From Norana najaformis (taxonomy: Eukaryota; Annelida; Clitellata; Crassiclitellata; Hormogastridae), in contig OZ029921.1 in the NCBI GenBank assembly GCA_964023275.1, positions 30,053,230 to 30,117,229 on the forward strand: a stretch of DNA of 64,000 bases, in the 5' to 3' direction. The notes below the pieces were generated by a model. That model worked only from the letters and a program-made list of their open reading frames with translations. It was not told the origin of the DNA and made no database searches. The position numbers and the translations under genes are program-made. The first letter of the stretch is position 1; the number at the start of each line of letters is the position of its first letter. Of this stretch, positions 1 through 10,962 are shown one piece after another.

Positions 1-450
1 TGACGTTCAGGATATCAATTCTCAAGCCGCTGATCTTGATTCTGCTTATCATAAATTCTCTACAATACATGTCATCTCAGTTCAGCATGTCAGTATTATT
101 CTCTTCACTCAACACATATCCGTTCAACATTAATTCACTTCTCTGATTTGGGTTCAGCACACGATTAATTCTCTTTACTACGGCGTCATCTCGCTTCAAC
201 ACATGACTGCGCATCTCATCTCACGACTTCTAGTTCTACCCTTTTCGGATGACTCTTAAATGGCGGAGTCTTTTGACTCTTTACTGTGATCTACTACTTC
301 CAGAAGATGAAAAACTACTCAGAAATCAAGTTAGAACAAGACGTAACTTAAAATTGGTTTACACTGATATAAACAACATTTTAAATAACCGTAATAAACC
401 TCACCAGCAACAAACGGAAGTTGCGAAAACTGTACCGCAGCGATTGTTGC
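1..450. other. Left flank of the P element, no gene recognised
   Basis: AT-rich DNA with loose repeats of a 'ttcaacacat' type phrase. A 68-codon ATG reading frame (249-455, plus) is present, but I recognise no family and it runs into the P-element target site, so it is not called as a gene. Confidence 0.4.
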
Positions 451-458
451 ACTGAGCT
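451..458. repeat. Target site duplication, left (ACTGAGCT)
   Basis: The eight bases just outside the left inverted repeat read ACTGAGCT. The same eight bases follow the right inverted repeat at 5527-5534. An 8-bp duplication is the P-element hallmark, and its exact match indicates that both ends belong to one insertion. Confidence 0.92.
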
Positions 459-491
459 CATAGACATCATGTATATTAATTAGACTGCTGA
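459..491 (+). repeat. P-element left terminal inverted repeat
   Basis: Begins CATAGACATC and ends TAGACTGCTGA. Its reverse complement is found at 5494-5526 with 31 of 33 positions identical. Drosophila P repeats are of similar length (31 bp). Confidence 0.92.
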
Positions 492-837
492 ACGCTTGGG
501 TCTGGCCGAGCTGCAACTGACGCAAAGACATTCAGGGAATTGTGGGTAAACATCTGGCAGAAAGTAACTGAATGCTCATTACCGTTTTAAGTTTAAAGAA
601 TAAATTTAGCAACCTCATCCCCTTTATTTTAAACTTATAATTTATTAAGCAGGTCTACTGTAACTATAACAAGTTCACTAGCGTGAATTATTGTACTTAA
701 TGTACAAGTTTGATTGTCGAAAGCGAAATATTGCTTGAGGTTCGGCACAGTTCTAGAAGGCCACTAACTTCATTGCCCTACATCTTCGCGAGGATGCCGG
801 TTCGCGTACCGACTGTGGGATGGCTATAGGGTAACAG

Positions 838-985
838 ATTTGGATCTCAGGCTACCACGGCCGTACAACCCTTAAATGGCGTGTAACCATTCAAACGGGC
901 AGCGGTGGTGACGGATCTCCCCTATAAATTCTCTCAAAATGAATATCAGAGTTGAATCAATACTATAGACAAATGTATACATTTT
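838..985 (+). repeat. Family C interspersed repeat inside the P element
   Basis: Shares with copies near 6430, 35070 (reverse), 46385 and 52435 the order: 'ccttaaatggcgtg', 'ccattcaaacgggcagcgg', 'gaaggatctc', then a 3' part ending near 'gtgtacattta'. Short, non-coding, probably a SINE. It lies 3' of the transposase stop, so it landed after or with the P element. Confidence 0.7.
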
Positions 986-1466
986 GCTGTGTGTGTTTCT
1001 TAAATTTGGTCACTTCATGCCTTGAGGTGAAATGAGCCAGACCTATACATAATGTCATAGGTAAGAATTACTGCATACAATGCTGACACTTTAGTTTGCT
1101 GTTTTGGTTATCCTAAAATCAAAATTTAAGGACTTTAATTAAATCACAAGTGTTTTCTGACTGTTTCTTTGATCATAACAGCAGTTTTAATCACAAGCAA
1201 CAAAAATCAAGTTAATAGAAATTCTGAACTTCTTGATACCAACTTATATATACATGTACATACACAACATTAATTTGCAAAGATAACAAACATGAAAAAG
1301 GAATCTCAGAAAGCTATAATTATACACGTTCTATACAAAAGCTGAAAACACGGACAAACAGTGACTCAAAGGCAAAGAACTTCTGGGTAAGCCGAACGAG
1401 CTGGCATTAAACATTTAAGAATACTAGCCCTTCAAACAACCAGACGTGAAAGAATGACATAAAATT

Positions 1467-3308
1467 TTACTGGTGAGCAAATAATACATTCTTATTGCTG
1501 TTAAATCTAAGATTTTTTCCTCTTAATTTATCTGAAAAAATTTTACCCATAGCATAAAAACGAATGTTCACATATTCATTGACGACTAAACGTACAAGAT
1601 TGATAATATGGCTTTCAAAAACATCAAGTACACATGAATGATCATCAGCTGTATCCAAGAACAAATGAGAATGCTGTATTCTTTCCAAAACTGCAACCTG
1701 CAAAGCAAGGCGCAAATTCCGTTGCTTTGGAACCGAATTACCTGCTCAGCCACACACAAAACGAATACAACGTTCAGTAACATTACATACAGTTACAACT
1801 GACTGGCTGGGATACAACAAACCACCAGCATTTTTGCGATTAATCAGTTTGCAGTTCTCCACAATTTTGGAACTACAAATTAAGGATGATTTGCACCCTG
1901 CACATGCAAGTATCTTACACAGTTTGCGAGAAACATATCCAGCTACATAGGTCACAATGTTTTCACTGAACTCAGACAATTGAATTTGATTCGGAGTGAC
2001 ACCATAGTCATGATCACTGATATTATTGTCACTTTGGGCCAAACCACATCGTTTTAAAATCTCTGCAGTAGTCACGCAGGCCTCACGGTTTTCAACAACC
2101 GCAACTGATGGCAGAAGAACCAAATCCTCCTGAGCAACCACGTTACCAGTGCTCTTGGCTTTGAGGTCATGCTTCATGAGCAGCTGCCTATAAGCAGCTT
2201 GAAACTGACCTGCTGTGGGATTGTTGTTCCATCGCCCACGAGAGCGAACAACATTGAACAACAGCTCAATGTGATCCTGACTTAAACGATATGTAGCCAA
2301 ATATGCCAAAACACCTGTTGACACAAACTCGTCAAACAAGGCAATAACACTATTTATTGTAATTAAAAAGCCCAGGACTGCTGTCTTTCTCATGGTCTGA
2401 TGAAGTGGGAGTCCAAAAAGTTTGAGAGTAGACAAATAAACAACTGTCTGTAACAGAAAAGGTCGCCAAAACTGCTCATTGTCACGTCTTAATACAGACT
2501 TAAATTCTTTTTCAAACTTATTCTTTGAGTTAAGAATATCAAAAAGCCTGTCAATAACTCGAATAAAGGACACAGTTGGAGCGACATCAGCAAACTGAGG
2601 CAAATTTAGATCCTCACCTACGAATTCTAGTGCATTTGCCACTGATCTGCTCAAGCACTGTGCAGCCAGACTGACTTTCAATTTTTGTTGGTACCACTCA
2701 ATATGGCTCCTTTTCAGTTTGTTTGCTGCTTTCAAACCTTCTCTATCTTGAAGCTCGTAAAGATCTTTTATATGCTGCCATCTAATTTGCTTATTATTTT
2801 GGTCTGTCAAAATGCCTTTCTCTGCCAATGTATTACGCATCAGTTTCAACATGTGTGCAGCATCAAAAATAATATGAACTTTCCAGGAGCAATTGGCAGG
2901 ATGAATAAAATATGACTTCATGTTATCAACTGTTAATTGAGCACCAAGTTTTGAACCAACAGCAAAATTAGTAGTTGGTCCATCACAAATTAATGCAACA
3001 ATTCTGACATTAACTGCATGAAGTCTGTTAATGGCTTCCAGAACAAGATTTGATTTTACATCAGCTGCCAGTCCATCAACAAGAAAGTATGCTACTGGCA
3101 TCTTCCATGCAGCATTTAATGGTACAACAATGAACATTAGAACATCAGTGGCTACAGGTATACTGTCATCATCAATTCCTGTACCCAAATCAACAAAGCC
3201 CACATTCTCCTTGCCATTCCACCGGACGTGCTTACGGATTGACATTTCATCGAAAATGAGGCTGCAGAGTAGCGGACCACGTGACAACGAACTCTGACGA
3301 CGAAGGCA
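1467..3308 (-). CDS. P transposase exon 3 (catalytic core and C terminus)
   Basis: Acceptor GTGTCTAG|T at 3309/3308, phase 0. Contains all three catalytic acidic residues, the GTP-binding insertion region and GRWNNNPTAGQFQAAYRQLL, strongly conserved in the family. TGA at 1746-1748 interrupts the frame; the same frame resumes at once and ends at 1467. The last 92 codons still resemble the family C terminus, so the stop is probably a single substitution and not the natural end. Confidence 0.93.
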
Positions 3309-5365
3309 CTAGACACAGAAATGATACATGCATTCTTTAATCAAAATGTAACCACTCACACCTCATATAATCCCCTTCAAATCTTACTCAACTGATCACA
3401 TTTCAAACTGTAAAACTTCTTGAAGACTCACTTTGTGAATGGCAGGTTATTTTTAACCTCTTTAGGTGAATTGTTTAACGTGCATGCTATAAATATTTAA
3501 TTATTCTGAATGCTATCTCTTTTCCTAAATACCAAATTTAGGGGATGACATCACTCACCATGGCTCCTTTTCAGTTTGTTTGCTGCTTGTCTGCATTTGG
3601 CATTACATTTGATATTACATTTGGCATTATCACCCATCTGTTTACATTTGTTTATGGAGTACTAAGGCCCAGCTTAGGCTACCTTGTTGATCCTGCACAG
3701 CAAACTCTGGGTGGGTACTTTGATACTACTGTGTCCAGCAAAGGGACTCCAATAAGACTCAATGCAGTACAGACTGTCTGTTGGCTGAGTGAAGTTGGTT
3801 CTAAAGGCACAGGCTGTACTGAAATAACTGTAAATACCAAAACCAAATGTGAACATCCCCATTGGCATAACCCCCTTTTTGCATTAGTCTGCATTAGTCT
3901 TCTCCTCTGTGTACATGTCCTTAATGGATGTCCCTTATTAGAGTTAAGAAACAAACCTCAAATGCTTCAGCTGTAAACCCCGGACGTCCATCCACTGCAG
4001 TATGCCAAGCTCGAATTGTGGAAGGGTGTGGAAGTGCTTTGCGAAAAGAGCGACGAACGAAATCATAAGCCTTTGCACTGTAAAAATGCAAAGTCATGGC
4101 AAAAGATCGCAAGGAATCACTGTATGGTTCTTGAACCGAAGAGTACAGCTTCCGTCTTAACATCTCGCACGGAATCTGCCCAAAGCAACGCTCAATCAGG
4201 TCTACAGAAGAGGCGTTAATGTCAGTCCGTAATCTGAGTTCCTTTATTATGTCCTTCATAGTTTGCAAATTCATTTCTTTTCGCACTAATCTGCGGCGAG
4301 CAACCAGGAGTTTCTTAGCTATAAAAACCCTTTGCTGCGTTTCCTTTTCTAGAAGGGCCTCATACTTCCTTTTGATGCTACGAGGACTCGAGGTAAGCAT
4401 GTAGCTGTGATCAGTCATAGAAACTGAACTATCAGGATGTTTTCTTGACATACCAGAAGTTGATGGAGGCATCATACATTCGAGACCAGCACCTGAGACT
4501 GTAGTCGCAGCTGGAGATACAGTGTTTCTCAGAAGAACACGACGACATTGTATCTCCTTCTTTAAATGGGCAGGAAACTTGAATATTTCTGGAACTGCAT
4601 CCTCTCTTAGCCTCATTTGGGACTTATAGATTCGGAAGCTGGAAGACGAGAAATGCTCCGAACAGATGAAGTCTGTTGATTTCGGTTGCCATTTCTCACG
4701 TCTTATTGCAGCCAGCCATTGTTTGGTTAATTCTTTGTTTCTTAATGGAAATCTACCAAAACAAAATAAGGTCAGTGAAAAATACAGATGTTTCGGTCAT
4801 ACTATTATTATGATTGTAATCGTAATCTCCACATTTCTACAACACCCAACGAAAGCTAAGTCGCGGGAACCCGCTTATTCACAGGTGTTCAGTCATAACA
4901 AAATCGATAGGCAAGCCGGGTTCGGCTCCAGGTTAAGATCCAAGAGTCCTAGTCTGAAGAGTCTTCGTCGCGCGTGTTCTGAGAAACACTGTGTCACCAG
5001 CTGTGACTAGTTCTAGGCAGGCAGCCAGGCAGCTAGGCAGTCAGACGGCTACAGTGGGTGGCGTTTAGAATTGGATCTGTAGGATACAAAAGGAGAAGAG
5101 GAATCAGGATAGAATCTGCGTAAAAGGAGTGTTTTCTGTGTTACATTATTGTTATATTATCTGTATTATATACCAAAAGTTGTGAAACTAATAAATGTCA
5201 GTAATTCGTTCTGTGATGCGCAAGATAAAACTGAGCGAACGCGATGAAATTTTGATAACACGTGCACACAGCAATGCATCGAAAAGTTGCTTACCTATAA
5301 AATCGAACTTCAGAACCCCTCGCGTATCGATTGGTGCAGTTATACGCACAACAGGATGCTACCAT
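1467..5365 (-). CDS. P-element transposase (THAP9-like), three exons, one in-frame TGA
   Basis: Cut-and-paste transposase acting on its own inverted repeats in the nucleus; the P family uses GTP as cofactor. Exons 5365-5295, 4752-3957 and 3308-1467 join in phase (71+796+1842 nt = 903 codons), close to the 903 residues of human THAP9. Residues 1-90 form a C2CH THAP finger: C5, C10, W36, C54, H57, and AVPEIF at 76-81. A coiled-coil stretch follows around 135-185. Catalytic acidic residues by comparison with the Drosophila protein: D309 (LIFDEMS), D398 (ICDGPTTN), E637 (QDHIELLF); DAAHMLKLMRN lies at 438-448. The single defect is TGA at codon 810; the frame then stays open for 92 more codons with a family-typical end (LFAHQ). 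ATG at 5365 is chosen because the THAP finger begins there. Candidate AATAAA at 641-646 (minus). No other break was seen. Confidence 0.93.
3683..3818 (-). other. Exon-like segment inside intron 2 of the P element
   Basis: On the minus strand a 136-bp segment has a good acceptor (GTTATTTCAG|TACAG), a good donor (AACAAG|GTAGCC) and an open, protein-like frame (for example VPLEPTSLSQQTVC and TVVSKYPPRVCCAG). The open frame needs one base from upstream, whereas transposase exon 2 ends in phase 0, so it does not fit the transposase. It could be a captured host exon or chance. Family not recognised. Confidence 0.35.
3957..4752 (-). CDS. P transposase exon 2 (rest of THAP, coiled coil, linker)
   Basis: Acceptor TTTTGGTAG|A at 4753/4752. 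Carries W36, the C-x2-H pair (CSEH), AVPEIF, a basic and acidic heptad-like stretch (KRKYEALLEKE) and the pre-catalytic segment ending GFTAEAFE. Donor GAG|GTTTGT at 3957/3956 is in phase 0 with exon 3. Beyond it the frame runs only into intron. Confidence 0.88.
4811..5125 (+). repeat. Family A interspersed repeat in P-element intron 1
   Basis: Begins 'gattgtaatcgtaatctcc', then 'atttctacaacacccaacg', 'cttattcacaggtgttcagtc', 'aaaatcgataggcaa', and ends near 'gaatcaggatagaatctgcg'. Matching copies lie at 8421, 19658, 49111, 51073, 54783 and 58155, with one reversed copy at 48246. The 'gtaatcgtaatc' edge is probably the simple-sequence 3' tail read backwards. Confidence 0.8.
5295..5365 (-). CDS. 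P transposase exon 1 (start of THAP finger)
   Basis: Reads MVASCCAYNCTNR and on to FYR, with the first two zinc ligands (C-x4-C). Donor TATAG|GTAAGC at 5295/5294 leaves two bases, completed by the first base of exon 2. Confidence 0.9.
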
Positions 5366-5493
5366 TGTAAATATCGGTATTAAACGATGATAATAATAAT
5401 TCCTACAAATCCTTGTTTCGCAAAACAGACCTTTCTGCCAGATGTATGGCGGCCAACGCAAACCGGAAGTTTGGTCAAAGCTGTATCATTGAA

Positions 5494-5526
5494 TCAGCAG
5501 TCTAATTAATATTCAAGATGTCTATG
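5494..5526 (-). repeat. P-element right terminal inverted repeat
   Basis: Reads TCAGCAGTCTA and on to GATGTCTATG, the reverse complement of 459-491 with two differences. It lies about 130 bp upstream of the transposase ATG. Confidence 0.92.
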
Positions 5527-5534
5527 ACTGAGCT
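5527..5534. repeat. Target site duplication, right (ACTGAGCT)
   Basis: Exact copy of 451-458. Confidence 0.92.
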
Positions 5535-6429
5535 GCTGGTGATCGACAAAATGATGACAAAGGCGATTTTATGAGCGTGTAATCGGCAGATGTCATCTAC
5601 TTGCCGACGTCACACCCATATTCATTCTGCCGGCTTGCCCATAAGGGACCCGTATGCCCAAATGGACCCCATTAAATGTTTATGGGTATGCGGGCTAGGC
5701 ATACGCTCGAACCAAAGTGCCTATTGGCTCAAGCTCGTCTGAACTCTTGCCATAGTCGTTTAATTGGAAAAAGTTCTGGAACTAGAAGATGTATCTTCTG
5801 GTTCATTGACAGTCATTTCGTGGGTCCGCATTTGACCGTTACTGGTCACCAGTGGCACACTTTGGACCCAATAAATGTGGTTGTCTGGGTTGAGAAGAGG
5901 CCCAAAAGGTAGTCCCGAATGCATTAGGGTGGCAGTCTGTCGGTAAGAGTATTTATAGCCTACTTGAACTATAGCTAGCTATTTTGGCTGTTCGGGGCAT
6001 AGAGCATTACGAACCCACTTGAAACAGAATATACAGTACTCCGAGTCGAGCCCGACCCACATTCCAAGCAGTAGTGGAACGCGGCCCATGGAACATTACC
6101 GAAATACAGTGATGTAACTGTAAATCTCAGAAATTTCTCAGCGCCACACAAAAGCCGCGTCAGGGAGACTAGCTTATTCACCGAAGGATTTATTTCAAAC
6201 TGAGACTTAAGTCCGTAAATCATTGAACTGGCCAACCGCAGTACTTAAAAATCAGCCCTCGTTTCCCAGACATGGTTATTCCAGTAAGTTATCTGACTGC
6301 CTTTCTCTGGTGATACCTAATACTATAACTGTTCTTGGTGAAAGGACATTTTTGGTTCCTGGACCTAGATGTTGGAACTCTCCCAGTATCTGTTAGTTCT
6401 GCTCAGTCGTTGATCATTTCATTCTCAAC
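5535..6429. other. Right flank of the P element, no gene recognised
   Basis: Mixed-composition DNA without a recognisable coding family. Short frames here have no supporting motif or splice site. Confidence 0.4.
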
Positions 6430-6535
6430 TCAATACATAAATGGCGTGTAGCGGTGGTGAAGGATCTCACCCGTGCGCGGGTGGAGGCCATATGGTCGCT
6501 ATAGAAAAACGTGTACAATTTACAATTTAATTAAC
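6430..6535 (+). repeat. Family C repeat, partial
   Basis: Contains 'aaatggcgtgtagcggtgg', 'gaaggatctcaccc' and 'ggtcgctatagaaaaacg', matching the copies at 46385 and 52435. The 'cattcaaatgggc' part is missing. Confidence 0.65.
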
Positions 6536-6673
6536 CTTTTTCATTTGCTTATCCACCATAGGCTGCCGCTCTGTTTTATTGAACTGACCTGGATTTTGAC
6601 ATAATTTGCGGCTTGGTTTTGGTGAGCCATAGACACGGGCGCGATACAATTAATTAATTAATTAATAATGGCA

Positions 6674-6759
<86 letters not shown>
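6674..6759. repeat. (GAT)n microsatellite
   Basis: About 28 perfect GAT units, preceded by a short (ATTA)n stretch. The methionine- or isoleucine-only frames across it are artefacts. Confidence 0.97.
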
Positions 6760-8420
6760 ATCACTCATACTTGAAGGAGAGACCATTTTAACGATCAACA
6801 ATCTTAATCTGAGAGTGATAAAGCTCGGTAATGTGCAGCGAAGCAACAAACATAAAGCAAGGCATAATTATAGGAAACTATTTCATAGCTCTATGTTCCC
6901 GGCCCTCGGATGTTTCTCTACAACTGTGTTAATGGTAGTGAGGAAGTCGGAATTATAGGGTAGTTGGTCGGTAGGCATGAATGATTTTAGTGTATACTTC
7001 GAAGATCAGAAGTTGTAATCTTCAGTAAGTTCTCGTCCATCAAAAAGGTGATATAGTTGTTCTTATTAAAAACTCAACTGAATTTCTAAATGTGCGAATA
7101 AGATTTTTTATTAATGACATTTCTCGTAGTGCTGAAAAGGATACACCTAGTAAGTGCTGTCAAAATGGTCGTCCAGGTTAATCGTAAGCTAATCGTAAAC
7201 CGTCTTTTGTCAGTTTCAGTACGTGACAAATTTTAGGTAAAAAGCTGAAAGTGCCATATTTTGGTAAATATTAAATTTGCGGAACACGCTAGTTCCAGTA
7301 ATCTTTAGCTTTCCGCCGCCAAATCAATATCAACAAGTAAGATTGTTGCCCGTAGGGGACAGAAAAGAAGAAAAGAACAAGTCACGAGTGGCAAGCACAA
7401 TTATGGATGCAGAGCCCTACCAACAGATTTCCAACTAGAGTTTAAAGATGATGGCATGTTCCGAGTTCCTGAAGCAAGTAGTATCGAGGATGACGAATGA
7501 CGATAGGTGATGTGGTACGCCGCCGATGGCTCACGGTTGTCTCACCGTCCAGCAGCTCTCGTATAGAAGACGACGTAGCGTACGGATATTCTTAGAACTG
7601 ACGGCTGGCATTTGTCGCCTGCCGGCCTGTAGGTAGTTAAGCCTTCCCGTGCTTGACAATATGTAGGTGGACCATTCAAGTCACAGAAGGACACAGTAAC
7701 ATGTATAACATGCAAAAAACCGTCTGAAACACAGTAAATTTGCGTGAAAAACGAAAAATAATGCTGACTCGGAGACTTCGTAACAGTGGAAGTCCAAACT
7801 GCCAGAATTTTCAAGCAAATTTCACATTTAGACGATATAATCTGTCAAATTGACATAAAGACAGCCAACGACCGATATATTCGGGGACATGCACAGAAGC
7901 AGTCTTCTACCTCCAGCAGACCAGAGGTTCCAGTTTCAGAAGCACAGTTTTCAGCTTTCCTGAGAAGCAATGTTTTGTAATGCAGTTTGGTTACTGACGG
8001 TGTAAGAGGCATACTAGAAATTCTGTTTTTATAGTTGTATTGGTATTGGCCCACAGTGAACCAAAGTGTACAATTGTTGGGGCTTACAGCATAAAAACTG
8101 AAGCAAAAGAAAAATAGAGAAAAGAGGCAATAGTTTTATATATTTTATGTATAGACCCCAACAAGTTTCTCTTGTTCCTAAAGAGAACACTGCTTTAGAA
8201 GAAACTATAATTTGCTGTATCTTAGAGTAGTAGGGCTAGCAGTATCGAAATGACTGAATGGAGCTGTCGGTGCAGAATGTTATTCTAAGCACTTAGCTAG
8301 ATCGCTTCTACTTCCACGTGCATTGAAATTTGACATTGAGGTGATTGATACTGCCATATTTCTGCTGCTCTTTTGAGCTTCTTCACCAGTGTCTTTGGTC
8401 CACTGCTTCGTTACCTTCTG
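6760..8420. other. No gene recognised
   Basis: Moderately AT-rich DNA. Several 60-90 codon frames lie here, but none has a recognised motif or convincing splice sites. Confidence 0.35.
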
Positions 8421-8530
8421 AATCGTAATCGTAATCCCAAGATTTCTACAGCACCCAATGAAAGCCGCGCCGCGGGGACCAGCTTATTCACAGGCGCTCA
8501 GTCAAAACAAAATCGATAGGCAAAGGCTGA
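8421..8530 (+). repeat. Family A repeat, truncated
   Basis: 'aatcgtaatcgtaatccca', 'atttctacagcacccaatg', 'accagcttattcacaggcg', 'aacaaaatcgataggcaaa'. Covers only about the first 110 bp of the family. Confidence 0.8.
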
Positions 8531-8671
8531 CAGTTTGTCACTGCTCTACCTCATGTGAATGGTGATTGTCTGTTTGCCATTTTATGATCTCACCATGAAA
8601 TTAGGTGAGGATTATGAACTATAAATGTTATATAATAGCAAATCTTGGATAATTTTTATGAAAATTGCTCA

Positions 8672-8699
8672 GATTTTTAGATCTCTGCAACAAGATGAA
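8672..8699 (+). CDS. Possible 28-bp micro-exon of an unidentified plus-strand gene
   Basis: ATTGCTCAG|ATTTTT and GATGAAG|GTAGGTG are good splice signals around a 28-bp open segment (IFRSLQQDE) that leaves one base. The candidate exon at 9556 supplies the missing two bases. Evidence is only splice signals and matching phase. Confidence 0.25.
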
Positions 8700-8819
8700 G
8701 GTAGGTGTTGTTCACCAGACACGGATTTGCCAAGCACGGATCCACAGATCACATCCTTTTTACAAAAGGACCAAAAAGCAATTCCACAGAGGTTTGTGCA
8801 AACACTGGAATTTACTTCT

Positions 8820-9180
8820 GATGTGGTAAAAGCTTTTACATCATTCAGCGACTTCATCTGCTCCCTATCCTATCTCATATTCAGTTTAAACTATTGTCTC
8901 TGGTAATTAGAGCTTGCGTTGGACAGGCTCCAAAATATCTTTGTGATCTTATTCGGCCTCCACACTCAAGTACCTCATCCCATCCTCTACATTCTCTAGG
9001 TCGTTTGTATCTATTTGTTCCTCGTGTTAAGTCCTCGCTTGCGCAGCAGAGGGCTTTTGCTGTTGTTGGTCCATCTCTATGGAATGGACTTCCGCTATTG
9101 TTTTGTGCAAGGGTCACTGTTGGTGATATAGGTCAGTCAACTCATTGTTTAAAGACTTTCTTATTTCCCTGGGGTTCTCG
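8820..9180 (+). mobile_element. LINE relic, C-terminal end of ORF2 (CR1/L2-like)
   Basis: A plus-strand frame reads LHLLPILSHIQFKLLSLVIR, then APKYLCDLI, YLFVPRV, RAFAVVGPSLWNGLPL and a closing TFLF. This order is the usual C terminus of CR1/L2-type non-LTR retrotransposons. Only this 3' piece remains; no reverse transcriptase motif lies upstream. Confidence 0.85.
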
Positions 9181-9555
9181 TGCTGGAAGCATCTCTGAGT
9201 AGTTTGTTCTGTAAGAAGCACTACATCATTTATCAAATACAAATACACACAATACTGATCTGTTTGGATCCTGTTAAAGTAAATCCTATTAAACCATAGT
9301 AAGTCTATTATTTTCTAAGGTTTTTGTGCAATAACTGCATTTTAGCCAAAAGATGCAGCTACATCTTAAAGCATTATGTAATGTAAAGTGTAACTTAAAA
9401 AGATATTGCTGAGAATAGTTCCTTTCATGTGACTTCATGAAGTGAGTCAAGGAGTCTTTTAAAGCGTTTCTAACTGTTAACCAGAAATTAAGTAAATAGC
9501 AAATGGTTATCATTATGATTGATAAACCACAATAAATCAGAGTATTGTTTTTTAG

Positions 9556-9680
9556 ATGGAGTACAAAACATCGAAGCCATTGGTGGTCATTTGGTTCGAC
9601 TGATGATGGCTAAATTTCACTACATTTTATTAAGTGATAACTGTGATGTTCCTGAAACAAACATAAGAGAAATGAAACAG
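9556..9680 (+). CDS. Candidate internal exon, unidentified plus-strand gene
   Basis: Acceptor GTTTTTTAG|AT is good; the donor AAACAG|GTTTAG is weak. The 125-bp open segment has a protein-like frame (IEAIGGHLVRLMMAKFHYIL, then NIREMKQ). Phase agrees with the 28-bp segment upstream and with an acceptor at 10977/10978 downstream. No family recognised. Confidence 0.3.
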
Positions 9681-10381
9681 GTTTAGTTTTCTGTTGTTTC
9701 TAGTGGCCGTTTCCATTTTCTTTTCTTATTAGGACTCGTTTTATTGAGCAGAAATGTGCATTTATTAGAAGTATATCGCTTTAGATGTGTCCAATTTCCC
9801 AATACAGTTTCCACAAGTAGCCATTCTGGCTGCTTAGTGCCTATTTATTGTTAATTATCATTTATTTATTATTATTTATAAATAACTTCTGTCATGCCAG
9901 TGCCTAATGCACAAGAATTGGCAGTGTTTGGATATACAAGCAGAGTAGTCGTTCTGAAGCGTGACTGCTGTTGTTCACTGAGCTGCAAAATGTTACGACA
10001 TATTTTTTTGGATAATTGCATTTTAATTATGGATGCTGTGTCTATAGGTTCTTGGCATTTGTCAGTCTTCTTGTTTCAGACATTGCCTAAATATGCCCAA
10101 GCAGCTTGCAAGAGAATTGCATTTTTGGCTATTCCATTGGATGTTATAAACTGATTTTATTTGTTGCCTAAGAACTACAAGTTATTTGGATGATAGCAGA
10201 CCGAACAACTGTTTTGTAATAGCTTCTTTATTGGTGGATTTTATTAATATTGTGTGTACAGGTAGTAATTATCAGCAGCAGTTGTTGATGTACCAATGTT
10301 TTCATTTGGAAGTATACATTTGGTTTTCATCGTTTCATTGGAAGTATTTATTGATCTGTTTTGTTTACCTCTGTCGCATTT

Positions 10382-10425
10382 GAGGATTATATTTGAGGAT
10401 TATATTTGAGGATTATATTGAGGAA
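10382..10425. repeat. Short tandem repeat of about 13 bp
   Basis: 'gaggattatattt' occurs about three and a half times in a row. Confidence 0.85.
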
Positions 10426-10962
10426 TATATTTCTTGCACAAGTTTTATCAGTTGCTGCAGTGTTCTTGCATTTTGTTTTGCAGTCCACATTTCTTCATGT
10501 CATAAGCTGTTGAACACTTTTATGCTGTCTGTGAAATTGAAGAAGACTTTCTGGTAGTGTTCAACTATTCATTGTGCCTTGTCTTGGTCTGAACAAGGCT
10601 TGTTCTTTTTCTAGAACCCTCTCTCACTATACACTGTTTCATTCATTGTGTAGTTTGACTAAAATTTGAATTTAATGTGTGCTCATTACTTCCAGTTATA
10701 ATTTATATTACACAAAAATGAGTGAAATTATTAAAGAATGTTTTCTGTTCAGCTATTTCAGAAACTGAGGCATCTACATCCAGGACATTGGTCCTGTAAA
10801 CAATCAGCTGTCGATCATCATCATCAGTGTCGAACTCTTGATGACGTCTGTTTTACCCTGCACTGGCATCGACGATTGAAGAGCTGACTTGAACAGGCCA
10901 AGCCAGGTGTCTCCTGGCTCTTGAAACAGTCCCTTTGTGACCTTAGTTACCTTCTGTTCAGA

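Larger units (their letters stand above)
459..5526 (-). mobile_element. P-superfamily DNA transposon (THAP9-like), near complete
   Basis: The element is 5,068 bp, bounded by 33-bp terminal inverted repeats with two mismatches and flanked by an exact 8-bp target duplication. It carries one transposase gene on the minus strand: a THAP DNA-binding domain and an RNase H-like catalytic core with GTP-binding insertion, as in Drosophila P transposase and vertebrate THAP9. Three later changes are visible: a family C repeat near 838-985, a family A repeat in intron 1 (4811-5125), and exon-like sequence in intron 2. Apart from one in-frame TGA (1746-1748) the reading frame is open across all three exons. 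The insertion therefore looks moderately recent: long enough to pick up SINEs, too short to lose the frame. Confidence 0.93.

Noticed and set aside
3921-3956. Reading transposase exon 2 through to the stop at 3921
   Set aside because: Residues after GFTAEAFE do not fit the family, and the donor GAG|GTTTGT joins the next exon in phase.
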